From the NCBI RefSeq assembly GCF_034140825.1, contig NC_089037.1:36733001-36797000 (forward strand): a DNA stretch of 64,000 nt, in the 5' to 3' direction. The translations under genes and the position numbers were made by a program. Below the pieces are notes generated by a model. It did not search any database and was not told the DNA's origin. It worked only from the letters and a program-made list of their open reading frames with translations. Of this stretch, positions 10,461 to 23,150 are shown one piece after another (within the stretch, counting starts at the first letter, position 1; every line of letters starts with the position of its first letter). The DNA comes from Oryza sativa Japonica Group. Taxonomy: Eukaryota > Streptophyta > Magnoliopsida > Poales > Poaceae.

Positions 10461-12657
10461 TACAGATCCAGCGGTATCAATCTGTGGATACCAGCAAAGA
10501 CTGCATGTATTGCTAGTTTTTCTTTAAAAAAAATAAAATATGCAGACGTGTGTACGTGCAGTCAGCGTAGTGGACACAGCAGTTGAACTTAATTAGCTAA
10601 TGACAGCAAAATAAATTTGTGCCATCATGTTGGTTAATTAATCGCAGGTCCAATTAACTAAGGCAAAAGTCATCGTCTCATCGATAGATCGAGTAGTTTA
10701 AGTAGGTAGCAGATGGACCGAACAAACAAGTAGCATCGCAGATGAAACCTAACAAGTTGAGCAAATGGTAGATGAACATATGAATGACCAATGATTCGTG
10801 GCACTTCGCAGCAGCGACTACATCACTACAAGATTCTCTAAAACCGGCGGAATCAATGGATCCTAGCTAAGCTACTACCACCAGTACACATAGTACTACA
10901 GTACTAGTAACCAAATTAAGTAGCAGCACTGTGCAGCATTTAGTTATTGCTATGCTAATCTAAGTGCGAACCTTCTCTGCAAGTAAACTGAGGAACTGTT
11001 CATATATATGATGCAGCAACGCCACGTAGCAGTTGCTGTCACGTCATACAACGCATCGATCACTAATTGACAGGTTAGCTGAAATACAAATACTGTTGCA
11101 GAAAAGGCCAGCGACTGGTTTGCTACTTCCAGACTTCCAGTATGTGCCTGGTCAGTCTGCTGTTTAATTTAATTGCCCGCAGATCACGTTGAACAGAGAG
11201 ATACCTGAATTAAGCAGCTCAATGCCTTGCAGTAGTTTAGTGCAGTTAGGAAATCCATGAATTAGCATCTGTTGAAGTGGAGGATAATTAGAGCATTTTC
11301 AAGGAGGAGGAGTTTGAGACGTAAATGGTATTGCACTTTATTCGGTAAGCTGCTGTACTCACTCACTGTAGTATGAGCAGTGCCATGGATCCAGCAGCAG
11401 TTGGCATATCTGAATATAATAGATAATACGTTTCTAAACATTTCTGATGATTGATACTACAGATTATGAGGTGCATGTGTACATGGCAGCATGCCCGGTC
11501 CGTCCGGGAAATTAAGCAGCAACGCTCACCTCAATATGTAACCATGGAGCACTAGTTAGTTGATGAATTCTCCATGTATTGCCAAGAACATATATACATA
11601 CTCATGGAGTACATACATTTCGGTGGCGATCGAGTAGTCAAAGCGAGAGATCCGTCACCCACGCCAACTCATGTTCGTCGCCATGTGCGCCCATCCTCCC
11701 GGCACTAACTCTCAAGCCGATCGAATTTGATCAGTAGCTTAATTATACTTTAGTACTACCACACCCATGCATTGCTCAGCTCGATCATCAGTTCGCACAT
11801 ATCAAAATTAAACACTAGCTAGTAGCTAGCTAGACAGTTTACCAGCTGAATATCATATAGTAGTACACACTCATGCATACTATACGGTTACTACACCTAT
11901 TTATTATTCTTAAATTCGAATTTTCGATCCATACATACACAGGTATCTCCTTTGCTACTTGCAGCGAAGCTTCCAAAGCATGGACTAGTCTAATTCTTTA
12001 GTGATCGAGGGTAGTGATGGCACCAATTTGGATGAATCGGTCGAGAATGGAGTATTTCTCGCGTCAGTTACAGCAGGGAGTACGTAGTAACAGCAGCTAG
12101 TGCTCGATCGAATTCGTCGACTTGTAGTGGAGTAGCAGCTATTTCAGGGAAGGAAACGGCAAGGCAGCTATCTTCGTACGCCTCGTTAACTGCAACCCAT
12201 CGATTGCCACATCTACACCTACGTATACAAATACACAAATAAATACTGCATACATACATGATACATACATACACGGCCGCTGCTGATAGCTCCTACTCCC
12301 TCCAGCCCAAAATAAGTGCAGCCATAAGTTTCCGTGTCCAACTCATCTTATTTGAAATTTTTATGATTAGTATAATACTTTCTCCGTTTTATATTATAAA
12401 ATTTTTTAGTATTGTTCACATTCATACATATGAATAGTACTTTATATATGACTTATGTTTTTTATTTTTTAAAAATGTTTAAATAAAATAAATTGGACAC
12501 AGAAACTCACGACTGTATTTATTTTGGAACGAAGTTAGCAGTAGTAGCAGCAGCAGTCGTCGTCTTGGTACAGTGCGTACACGTCTCGATCTATATTAGT
12601 TTAGCACTCTGCCCGCTGCAGAGACTTAGCTCGATCGATCAATTCATCTCATCGTCC
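10461..12657. other. Upstream region of second transferase gene
   Basis: There are 2.2 kb without a supported exon. The 12294-12535 part begins CTCCCTCC and holds complementary arms (TTGGACACAG and its counterpart near 12330), suggesting a decayed Stowaway-like MITE just before the gene. CTATATTA near 12590 could be a TATA element about 65 bp before the start codon, but this is weak. Confidence 0.45.
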
Positions 12658-14444
12658 ATGGCGCCCAAGGTGGCGGTCACGGAGGCGACGGGGCGGCAGG
12701 CGGCGTCGTTCGTGCTCGGCTGCGTGGCCACGCTCACCGTCATGCTGCTCTTCCAGTACCAGGCGCCGCCGGACTACGGCCGCGCCGCCAGGTCGCCGGT
12801 GCAGTTCTCCACCTCCAGAGACCAGCTGCTGCTGCACTGCGGCGGCAATGGAACGGCGCCGCCGCCGCCGGTGATCGCACGTGGCGGCGAGGAGGCTAAC
12901 ATCACCGGCAAGCCTCCGACGACTGCTACTGCTGTCGCCGAGGAGCAGCCGCCAACCAAGCCTCCTGCGACCTCTACTGCATCTTCACCAACTCATCATA
13001 TTCCAGCAACCAGTACAGATCTTGAAGAAGAGGTTAGTTCTCATTAATCTCCCGGCTTAATTAATTTTCACTTCTTTAATTTCTTATGCGTCATCTGGTA
13101 TCAGTAATCTGCTAAATTTGTGCCGTCTTGAATTCACTCTGTTGCCCACAGTTTCCTCACATGTTCAAAATTAACTCAACAGTACAACTCATCATAATAA
13201 AAACAGGGGGTTCTTCAATTTCAGTAGGACACAACTAACCCTTTTTGGGTGTCTGCCAAATGCACCAAGAAAATGATTTTGTAAGATATATGCTACATAT
13301 AACCACGAATTCAGAAATCATTCCATGAGACTTGATCTACTATTTTGACTTCGAAAAAGAGATAGGCTAATCAATTTGTTATATATTAATCTCGATCCTT
13401 GATTACCTTTTTGTACTTGTTTCGAGTGTACGAAAAGTGGCAAAGAAAGTCCTAGGATCTTACACCACCTAGTGATTCACGCTAATTTGATCATCAATGG
13501 CGGCAGGGCGGCGAGTTCCGGGGGTTGGCGGCGGCGGTGGCGCGGGCGGCGACGGATGACCGGACGGTGATCATCACGTGCGTGAACCACGCGTTCGCGG
13601 CGCCCGACTCGCTCCTGGACATCTTCCTCCAGGGCTTCCGCGTCGGCGACGGCACGCCGGAGCTCCTCCGCCACGTCCTCGTCGTCGCCATGGATCCCAC
13701 CGCGCTCACCCGGTGCCGCGCCGTCCACCCCCACTGCTACCTCTACACCATGCCCGGCCTCGACGTCGACTTCACCTCCGAGAAGTTCTTCGCCTCCAAG
13801 GACTACCTCGAGCTCGTCTGGAGCAAGCTCAAGCTCCAGCGCCGAATTCTCCAGCTCGGCTACAACTTCCTCTTCACGGTAATTCAGTAACTGTAAATTG
13901 AAATTAACACCGCCATTGACTGCAAATCAAGATGAACTGATTAATTAACCAATTGCAAGATCAGGACGTTGACATTGTGTGGCTGAGGAATCCGTTCAAG
14001 CACGTGGCGGTGTACGCGGACATGGCGATCTCGAGCGACGTGTTCTTCGGTGACCCGGACAACATCGACAACTTCCCAAACACGGGCTTCTTCTACGTGA
14101 AGCCGAGCGCGAGGACGATCGCCATGACCAAGGAGTGGCACGAGGCGAGGAGCTCGCACCCGGGGCTCAACGAGCAGCCGGTGTTCAACCACATCAAGAA
14201 GAAGCTGGTGAAGAAGCTGAAGCTCAAGGTTCAGTACCTGGACACGGCCTACATCGGCGGATTCTGCAGCTACGGCAAGGATCTGAGCAAGATCTGCACC
14301 ATGCACGCCAACTGCTGCATCGGCCTCCAATCCAAGATCAGTGATCTCAAGGGTGTTCTTGCTGACTGGAAGAACTACACCAGGTTGCCACCCTGGGCAA
14401 AGCCCAATGCCAGGTGGACTGTGCCTGGTAAATGCATCCATTGA
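12658..14444 (+). CDS. Golgi nucleotide-diphospho-sugar transferase (PF03407, At4g15970-like)
   Basis: Three exons, all phase 0: 12658-13032 (125 codons), 13507-13878 (124) and 13965-14444 (159 plus TGA), giving 408 residues, close to the usual family length. Residues 1-15 are a short cytosolic tail, about 16-33 (FVLGCVATLTVMLLF) a signal anchor, and about 35-125 a Pro/Thr/Ala-rich stem. The catalytic domain follows, with DRTVIITCVNHAF, the DVDIVWLRNPF D-x-D motif at the start of exon 3, NFPNTGFFYVKP and the Cys-containing HANCCIG near the C terminus. This is a type II Golgi protein of the plant GT77-like group; its sugar donor and target are unknown. The second and third exons align with the two exons at 1829-3314, so the two are tandem paralogs. 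The intron between the shared exons is 86 bp here against 619 bp there. The start ATG is the first in frame after an upstream stop and directly precedes the anchor. Confidence 0.92.
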
Positions 14445-15830
14445 TTTTGATTGTCGATCGGGCAGTATCTGGTGTTGTAGGCTACGTACAGTCAGGAAGA
14501 TAGCTTTATTTGCACATGAAAGGGCGAATTTTGTTTTTTTTGGTTTGTTGTAGATTGATGGGTCGATTTCAAGTTATATTACTGTATACCTGACGGCAGA
14601 CAAGTATACGCATGATGGGCAAACTATATGATATGATATGATATGATAGTACTTTAGATGTAAAGATGTCATCATGTCTTCAGCTATGATTGAATGAGAA
14701 GTACATCCATCCAAAGAGAGAGGCAACAAAACAAAATTCAGAAAGATTATACTATCCCATCTCAAAACTGTCTCGGGGGATCAGTGCAAGAGCCACATGC
14801 CTCATGTTTGTTTCTTCTTTTGATTGATTGATGGTCCAAACAAGACATTTTCCTCTCGCGGACAAATTCTTTTGGGCCCTCAGAGCTAGGATTTTTTTGG
14901 CCCAATAAATTTGATGGGCCTGAAAAGGATCGGCCTGTTAGGCCCTACTACTAACAGTGCACGGCGCCGCTTGAAGATGTGCAAGTTGAAAATGTGGCCC
15001 TTTCCCGTCCTTCCAAATTTCTTTTCAGTTTTGTTACCCAAAAGTATTCAAACACCCCAGCATCACTACATAATACAGTATATCTCTGAGTGGTCTTCAA
15101 CACAAGTGCTATCTTTCAAATGCTAAACGGTAAAAGCAACGATGTAAAGTAAAACCATGCACCACTGAGAGCTCATATACTTATGCAAGTGACTTACTTT
15201 ATGACACTAATAATCCGGCGTCACCAAGATGGAGCGGCCGGTAGGAGAAACTTCACCGAGCTAGCTAGGCGCCGAGACGGAGGCGGTCGATCAATCTGTT
15301 GCCGCCGTCGCCGCAGTTGGACGAGCGGATCCTGAAACAAAAACGAAAAAGAAACCTTGATTTATATAAGGGCGGTTGGATCATATTCATATTCATGTAC
15401 ACCCTCCCTTTTACCAAACTTGAAGGATCACTTTTTATTGCATATATTACGCTTTGGATCTTTCTAATCACTGTTTTCACTTTAGACGAAATATTTTTAT
15501 AACTCTTTTAACCATATACATTTAACTTGTCATATGTCAAAAAAAAATGATCTTACATACAGCTATGAGAGTGTTTTTCAAATAAGAGCTGACGTATCCG
15601 AGATCGTACATATACCAGAAGGCTCAGATCATGGCACGTTGCCTGCGGCGTACATACTAATCTCAGAACACAACTTTGTACTGTCTTCTCGATCATTACA
15701 GACAGCAAATTGTTCATCTGAACACACAGCTACAGAGCAGAAACCCATGATGGAGCTCTCCTTGTTATTGTTATGGATCTCCCTACTATTACTAGTAGTT
15801 GCTTATTATCACGTACGGTGATGTGATGAT
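14445..15830. other. Intergenic between convergent genes
   Basis: This holds the 3' flanks of the transferase gene (+) and of the dehydrogenase gene (-). A (TATGA)n microsatellite sits near 14626-14647 and scattered GGGCC motifs occur around 14875-14945. No further gene is supported. Confidence 0.5.
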
Positions 15831-17910
15831 CTACATGAAGGAGCGCATGCGCGGGCGCACGATGGACTGGGCGCCATCCACGAATATGGTGCTGCCAGTC
15901 ATGTACCGGGACTCGTCCCCAACCAGGTACAGCACCGTGGACGCCACGTCCTTCTCCGGGTCCAGCCATCTCCGCAGCGGCATCACCTCCCCCGTCGCCT
16001 TCTCCGCCTTCTCCTTCCCCACCCACACCGGGAACCTGTCGCCCAGGTGCAGCCCACGGCACACCGCGTTCACCCTCATCTTGTGCTTGCCCAGCTCCAT
16101 TGCTGACAGCTGAAGAACACAACAAACATTTAGTACCTCTTACAGTTATGAGTGTTATATTTCGAGATCAACATGGATCGAATCAATTGTTAACTGCAAT
16201 GCAAGTATCGTCTACAGAGTTATGCTGATTCAAGCATGTTTATGAAGAAAAGCATAAATATGGCCAGCTGAGATATTTCTTCAGTTCAGAACTGCTGGAG
16301 TTGTCAGCCGGTTATTGTGCTTGCCCAGCTCCATTGCTGACAGCTGAAGAAACAACAAACGTTTACCTCTTGATTTGAGTGGTGCTCGAATTCAACACAA
16401 ACAGAATCAGTTGTTGATTGAACCGGAAGTGCTGTTTATGGAGGATTGGAGGCTCTTTTCTCAAGAACAACATATATTTGGCCAGGATCCTTTTTTCCCA
16501 GTTCAGAACTATCAGGGTCGTCTGTTAGTTTTCAACTGAAACATACTGCCATCTAAATGTATGCATTTCTTCATTTCAAGTGCATTGCAAGCTTAACATT
16601 TTCAGGCTTTGAGCAAAGCATAGAGAAGTAAAGCAGCAGCTCTCAATGATGAAGGGAGAACAATGGTACTAGTCAGTTGGCAGTACTTGAACAGAAGACT
16701 TACCCGGACCAATTGGTGAATGGCACCTAAACTTGTACCATATGCAGCAGCACCAGGATACAATCCTCTCTCAGCACCAATAATCTGAGTTAAGAATACA
16801 ACAGACCCTCCACAACTGGATTCTGAGTCCCGGAGTCGCTTTGCAATTGCCTTTACTAGAAACCAAGGTGTCATTACATTCGCTTTCATTGTCTTCTTGA
16901 ACTCATCTTCGCTTATATTGAGGCAGTCTTGTACTTCACCTGCCCATTTGGGAAAAACAAACATTTGTAAATGAAAACAAAGCGCCATTTTGCTGAAGTA
17001 GGGGGTTCCAGATTGTGTCATATCGTGGTTAAGTTTGATCACCAGGCATACAGGGTACAAGCACTAACCAATTGATCCTTTCAGTTGTATCCTATTACTG
17101 ACAACAATATCTATCTGATACTGGTTTTGTGAACTAAGGCACTTATTAAGAAAGCTACGGAGAATGCGACATGAAGTACATATAAAAATACAATTCACTT
17201 TATTGTTGCAGAAATTTACAGTGAAATTTCAACAGTTCATAGTTGACAGACAGACTGATCCACCCATTGCCCAAGGCACATTTTCTCGGGTAGTAATCTA
17301 TGAAAGATCAGATAGGGAATTTTCTCTAAAATTAAAATTAGGTGAGCACTGGGCAGACTGTTTGGATTGAGCTTAGAGCATGGCGAAATGTTGTGGTTCT
17401 CAGCTACGAGTACACGAATTGAAGTCGACCGGAGGAATTTTCTTTTGAAATGCAGAGGAACAACTAAGAATTAGCTCTGCAGGAACAGCATACAGAAATT
17501 CAGAAGTAGTGTACGGACCCTCGTAGGAGTAGCAGTTCACCATGGCGTCTAGGCCGTCGAAGCAGCGCCACGCCGTGCCCACCGCCGCGTCGACGGCCGC
17601 CTCGTCGCAGCCGTGGAGATCCAGCCCCACCACAGCGACCGCATCTCCTCCGCCCCCACCGCGCCGCGCCTCCTCCGCCGTCCCAGCCAGGGCGCCCTCG
17701 TCGCCGACCAAAACCAATCTACGGCGGGAGAGGACGAATTAGAGAGGGAGAGTGGAGAGCACGGCGAGGCAAGAGGTCCGTACGTACGTACCGGCAGCCA
17801 TGGGTGGCGAGGGTGGAGGCGATCCCCCGGGAGACGTCGTCGCCGGCGGCGGTGAGCAGCACGCGCTTGGCGTAGGCGGCGTCCCCCTCCCCCATCGACT
17901 CGTTCAGCAT
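15831..17910 (-). CDS. Divergent short-chain dehydrogenase/reductase (SDR)
   Basis: Four exons on the minus strand: 17910-17792, 17718-17519, 16939-16704 and 16109-15831, phases 2, 1, 0, giving 277 residues, a normal classical SDR length. A second ATG at 17895 is also possible. The Rossmann start reads [18 protein letters not shown], then LVLVGDE; the fold continues through [37 protein letters not shown], and ends [17 protein letters not shown] and GSTIFVDGA. Several hallmark positions deviate: NNAG is replaced by NCYS, the catalytic Ser is not seen after VVFL, and YxxxK is YGTSL, with Leu for Lys. The fold and cofactor region look kept but oxidoreductase activity is doubtful. The large intron 3 (16110-16703) contains a decayed copy of the start of exon 4. 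A plastid, peroxisomal or cytosolic location cannot be read from the N terminus. Confidence 0.85.
16081..16530. repeat. Tandem duplication spanning the SDR exon 4 acceptor
   Basis: The segment at 16081-16140 (start of exon 4, its splice acceptor and upstream intron) is repeated at 16315-16372 with an offset near 234 bp. Weaker similarity continues on the + side to about 16530. The extra copy keeps an AG acceptor and the codons for LSAMELGK but has no continuing exon. Confidence 0.7.
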
Positions 17911-17944
17911 CGTTTTCTACCAGACAAAAATGGATAAAATGCTA

Positions 17945-18164
17945 CTCCCTCCACCTATTTTCCGTACCTAATTTTAATTGTCCGTCTTATTTAAATTTTT
18001 TTTAAAAAAAAATTAAAAACATAAGTCACGCATAAAGTACTATTTATATTTTATTATCTCATAACAATAAAAATACTACTAATTATTAAAAAAATTTAAA
18101 TAAGATGAATGATCAAAGTTGAGCACGGAAACTTATATACACTTAAAATGAAATGGAGGAAGCA
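17945..18164. mobile_element. Stowaway-like MITE
   Basis: It begins CTCCCTCCACCTATTTTCCG after TA and ends in a diverged inverse (AAATGGAGGAAG). The interior is AT-rich and self-complementary. It lies just upstream of the dehydrogenase start codon (17910), so it may be part of that promoter. Confidence 0.6.
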
Positions 18165-18717
18165 CTACTACTAGTCTCCAGTTTTCTTTTCTTTTCTTTT
18201 TTTTTTCTTCAATACAACAACAAAATAAATTTTAGGAGAAAGGCTGTGGTAAGAAAGCACACCAACTGACAATCAAACAAAGCAGTGAAAATAGAAATGC
18301 GGATTTATTCTATCTGCAACATTATTTTTGACAAGTACATACTGGAGCATATGGATAGAACATTACTTTCGACAATTACAGACTCACTGGACCAAGAGGA
18401 TAATCTATTGTGTGCTGAGCAGTTCTATCTGCAATGCACAACAAGAAGGCCATGCCAACTCTCATGTAGAGTATTTTAACTTAATGCTAACACAGGATTC
18501 CCTAGTTCTTCAGGTATAAATATTAGTACAACAGAGCATATTTTACACGATTTTATGGGTTCCAAGTACACAGGATTACACCAGGGCAAAGATACAGATA
18601 ATTCACCACCTTGGGTCCTCTCCAGCAATTCACACAACTGCCCATGTTTTCCTTCTCTATAGAGTACAACTGCCACTTCAATTTATTTCTCTATATCCCA
18701 GAAAATGATTTGATCAT

Positions 18718-21700
18718 CTAAAAGTGCATAGAGAGAGAAGGTGCAGTGGCAACCTTCTCACGAAGGTTGAACTTCCTTGCAATACATGGCCGGACATCTT
18801 CCACCCCAACCAAACTTTGCAAAAATGGAAGTAATGTTAGGAGTTCTCTGTCATTACGATCATCAAACCAACTTTCAATAGGGACGCCGTTGTCTAATTG
18901 GAACCCAAAGGCCTGAAAGCAAGATACAGATGTATTAGCAACTATACTTTTGGTTCGTCTACTTATTACTAGTGCTACTAAGATTGCAAAACTGACGTGA
19001 CAAAAAAAGGAGGTAAATCGCAGCTAATAGCATAGAAATCTCAATACAGGCTACAAGAAACTGAGGCTATTCCAAATGAATAGAAACAAACTTATTAGAA
19101 TTTCATTTCAAAGAAAAAGGAATCAAATTGCACCCAAAGTACTATTGCTCGGGTCCAACAGAAATTTCACTATAAGGCCCAATGAGCAATAGCCCTTTCT
19201 TAAGCACTGCTGTACTAACAGAAAGTAGAAATTCTATACCATATCCAACTAAGAATGTTCCACGACTATTACTACAGATGAAGATTTTGAAACCTGAGAG
19301 GCTGAGAATATAGTGACAAGTCCAGTGGATAGATTTGCTGTACTGCCAGGAGAAGACAGAGAAACTGACTAATACAAACATCATTGATCACTGACCCAAA
19401 AAAAAAAAAAACTTTATTCTTTTTCTTCATCAAGTCCATGTCTACTATTAGAATGTTGAATTATGAATTTTACCCTCGAGCTAACATATGTAGCCCTATC
19501 ACCCAATATTTACACATTACAAATTATAATGCTAAACAACGCAAAGAGACTATTGATAACTAGGTTTGCTTTAACATCCCACTACTTTGTTAGAAATTAT
19601 TTTTAAAACCCATGGAATGAAAGATGTGTGTTTTCTTAAAAAGGAAGAAATGTGTACTCCTTCCGTACTCGTAAAGGAAGTCGTTTAGGACAATGTTTAA
19701 GTCAAACCTTGGGAATATAAATCATGAATAACTCTCAAGTTATTGAGTTTCAAAATGTAAAAATTATATGAATAGATTGGTCTTGAAAAATACTTTCATA
19801 AAAGTATACATATATCACTTTTCAATAAATATTTTTATAGAAATAAGAAGTCAAAGTTGTGTTTTGGAGACCGTGTCGCTGTCCTAAACAACTTACTTTA
19901 CGAGTACGGAGGGAGTACAGTTTTAGCACATACCTGTGGTGAATTATCAACAATGACCACACGAGCCAAGTCACGTCCAAGAACTGATAGATCCTTTAAG
20001 TAGTTTCCCTCCACAAAGAGACAGGACTCGCGGTAAACTCGATGGCGGAACAACCTCCTTTTAGGATCAAGAATATTAAGTAGCTGTTCTGCATAAATAC
20101 TTTGACTAGCTGTGAAAATGATGATCTCAAACATGCTTGCTACTGTCTCCAAGAACTCTTTCAGATATGGACGGCAACGCACATAGATTGTGTGCTCTCT
20201 GAGATTAAAATGAACTGGGAATGTGAAGTCAGAATCTTCACAGGGCTCAAGAGTAGAGTGCACCAGTGTCTCTGCATGACAGCATAACAATAATGGTACA
20301 TTAACATTGACTGCACAATATAAAGTACAGAGGTTACATGTAATGGCTAACACCAAACAACAGGACAGACTGTATATGATCAAGTAAATGAACAACCGGA
20401 GATATTGAAGCTAAACAGAACAGGAATGTGCACACATCTCATAGGGTGGATGTTCTCTACTCCCTCCGTCCCATAAAAAACGAATCTAGGACCGGATGTG
20501 ACACATCCTAGTACTACGAATCTAGACAGAGGTCACATCCGGTACTAGGTTGTTTTTTTATGGGATGGAGGGAGTACTCACTAAAAGCTAAGCAACATGC
20601 TTTACAATTATATCATAAGTGGAATAATAAGCAAGTTACACGATCCTAATAACAATATGCAATCCATTTTGACATAAACTTATAACTGTGCAAAATCCAG
20701 GTCTCATGAGCTTTAACATTTCCAAGCTAATCACAGATTATTGACTTTGGAAGAAACATAATCATTAATGATTCCATTAAAGGAGTTTACCAAGAGTCTA
20801 TCCAAGTTAAAGTGTGCACAACATTCACATCTTACCATCCAGATCAAGGACAAGGGTAGTTCTAGGACAGCTCCGAGTTTGCTTTGGAAGAAGAACAGGT
20901 TGAAACTTGGGAACCACCAAAGATAAATCAGGCAAATCTTTTATGAAGGCATACGGATCAAAATAATCAAGCTCTACAGTTTCATCAGGATCAGCACACC
21001 CATCTGTTGAGGTAGAATCTTGGCTTTGTTCATCAATACACTCTAGCTTTGAGTGCTGCATTGCAAGATATATAGCAGACACTTCAGGAGAAAGGCTGCC
21101 CAATTCACTGAATTCATCACCTTCGAGCGTGCTTCCACATGCCGATTGCATATGAATATCATAAGAGTGTTTGCTCAAACCATCAAAAGTATTGCATGAT
21201 ATGCTATTGGTAACATATTCAGCATTCTGAACAGGCTCATGTATGACTTCTTCATGTACTAAGCCTGCATAATGACAATGGCGTATTGGAAAATACAAAC
21301 TGGAGAAGCAATGCAGCAGGTATCAGTATGCACAGAGTGCATCTAAATATGCAATGTACACTATCATGAAGTCATCTAAAAAATGTTGTTTTTCTTATTC
21401 TCTAGATAAATGCATGTGAAAAATTCAAACACAGATCTGACACTTGGAGTGCAGAAAATAAATGCTAAGGTGGAGTTATATTCAAAAGGTACCTTCGCTC
21501 AAGCAGTCAGTAACATCTTCCTTCTGATTGTGAAAACTGGGAGAAAATATGGAATCACATGAACGATCTTCATCATTTTCATGAGATTGCTAGCAATAGA
21601 AAAAGATCAACCAGACAAATAAGTAAAGGATAAAGCAACAGTCAATTTGAGGTTATTTCAGAAACAATATTGCTTTCCTCTTTTTTCTTTTTTCGCTTTT

Positions 21701-22387
21701 ATCGAAACACACCGTATGTTAAAATGTATGATTACACAAATAGACAACACCTGACCAGCTAAAAAATTCACTTTGAGCAGAAAGAACTTTACCTTGTGAT
21801 TGAAGAAACTGCTACTTGGCACGCCCGCGACATCATTTCCAGTACCAGCAGAATCATAAATAGAATTCAATTTTTTCCCACCCCTAAGAGCTCGATTTTT
21901 CTTCAGAAGGCCTCCACCTGCAGAGGTAGCAATTCATATTTGGAACAAAATCAAGAAAAATCTATGTGGAGCCACAACCAATTTCAAGAAAACTAAAGAT
22001 AAAGGAAAATTGAAGAATAATTTCCCAAATAATACCAAGCATAATTGTAGTAGTGGACAAAAAAAAGGCACTTAAACATCAGGAATAAGCTTGGATATAA
22101 TGAGCACTGCAGAACACAACAAGTAGGATGAAAAGCTCTGGAAGTTTTCAGTTTACTCTCCCATACTCATAGTTTCATACATTCCTATAAATAGGCTATA
22201 GCTTTGTACTGTACATAATAGTAGGGGAAACTTTACCGATCTGCTTTTTGGAGGAAGAAGTGATCAGATCATTGACTTTATGTTCAGCAGCTGCAGCCTG
22301 AGTTGATCTGCTTGATTTTCGGCTATTTGGGGGATTGATATGCTCAGTGGTGGCATTTCTTGCAAGGCCTTTTTTTCTTGTTGGCAT
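18718..22387 (-). CDS. CTD small phosphatase-like protein (SCP1-like, SSP4/SSP5 type)
   Basis: Six exons: 22387-22237, 21917-21793, 21589-21493, 21264-20836, 20271-19934 and 18912-18718, phases 1, 0, 1, 1, 0, giving 444 residues. Residues 1-265 are a hydrophilic, Ser/Lys- then acid-rich region. From about 270 there is a complete FCP1/NLI-interacting HAD phosphatase domain: TTLVLDLDETLVHSTLEP, where the DxDxT nucleophile motif is split by the exon 4/5 junction, then RPYLKEFLE, EIIIFTASQ, YAEQLLNILDP, VEGNYLKDLSVLGRD, VVIVDNSPQAF and ESWFDDRNDRELL. All catalytic motifs are present. In Arabidopsis the SSP4 group dephosphorylates the C-terminal domain of RNA polymerase II, so a nuclear role is expected. 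The N-terminal MPTRKKG and KK clusters fit nuclear import. The first ATG follows a non-coding leader (see 22388-23150). Confidence 0.92.
19657..19915. mobile_element. Stowaway-like MITE in a phosphatase intron
   Basis: The ends are CTCCTTCCGTACTCG and CGAGTACGGAGGGAG with TA on both sides (19655-19656, 19916-19917), the Tc1/mariner-type target. It is 259 bp and hairpin-forming. It sits in the last intron, 16 bp from the GT donor of exon 5 (donor at 19933-19932). Confidence 0.8.
20460..20574. mobile_element. Short Stowaway MITE, near-perfect hairpin
   Basis: This is 115 bp from CTCCCTCCGTCCCATAAAA to TTTATGGGATGGAGGGAG with TA target duplications (20458-20459, 20575-20576). The two arms pair over most of their length, including AGGACCGGATGTGAC and its inverse. 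It lies in the intron between exons 4 and 5 of the phosphatase gene. Confidence 0.85.
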
Positions 22388-23150
22388 TTTCAATCAAGAA
22401 GTGTCCTAAATAGCAGCCGATTTATATACCAGAACAAGAATAGCACATCAGACAAGCAGACAGCCCGTTTCCTTGGTGAAGACTGCTCAGGGTTATTGTG
22501 CAACTTTCAGGGTGCTGACCTAGAGGAAGATGAGAAAGGAATCAGCTATAAGCAGTACAAGTCAACAAACTGCATTTCAATTTTCATACACGATTGTTTA
22601 AAATGATGATACACAAAAGTTGGTATAAAACTACAGAATACTTCAGGACGTCAAAGATTGGAAAATTAACTTCATGGAATGACATACAAACTCACTACAT
22701 ACACTGAACTTAGCTCTTAGGTACTTCAATCAATATATGTCAAACTCTCCCCACAGTCATCAAAAAACAGGACGCTACTACGGCATACACACTTCAGTCA
22801 CTCGGTAGGCCACTCCGTACGGCACTCACCGTATCGGCGTTCGCTACTACTACAGGAGTGACCCCTCAGCTCGCGGCAGCGACGAAATCGCGCATACGGA
22901 AGTCGGAGGAGGCGGTCGCTGGTCATCAGCGCCGGCGGAACCCAGCAGCATTACCGGAAAATCCAAGCATGAAGGTGTCGGGAGTCAAAGAGGCATACCG
23001 GAACAAGGAGAGCAGAGGCGGCGGCGGGCGGGACGGGACCAGCCGGAGGAGGCGGCGGAAACCAAACCCTAGCGGCGGCGGCCGGAGAGGAAGCGGACAG
23101 GAGAAGAGGGATTTTTGAATCGTCGAAGAGGGGAGGGAGCTCCAAAAGGG
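22388..23150 (-). other. Probable 5' leader and promoter side of the phosphatase gene
   Basis: A GC- and CT-rich stretch at about 23150-23000 on the minus strand looks like a plant 5' UTR. It contains CTAGGGTTTGG and ends at CCG/GTATGCC (donor after 22999), suggesting a leader intron before the coding start at 22387. GGCCCA/TGGGCC promoter motifs (site II type) lie at 23170-23250. Transcript evidence is needed; this is inference. Confidence 0.45.

Noticed and set aside
13941-14441. Antisense frames across transferase, P450, SDR, Sec14 and DUF2301 exons
   Set aside because: Mirror images of GC-rich coding exons with strong third-position bias; the sense strand carries the domains.
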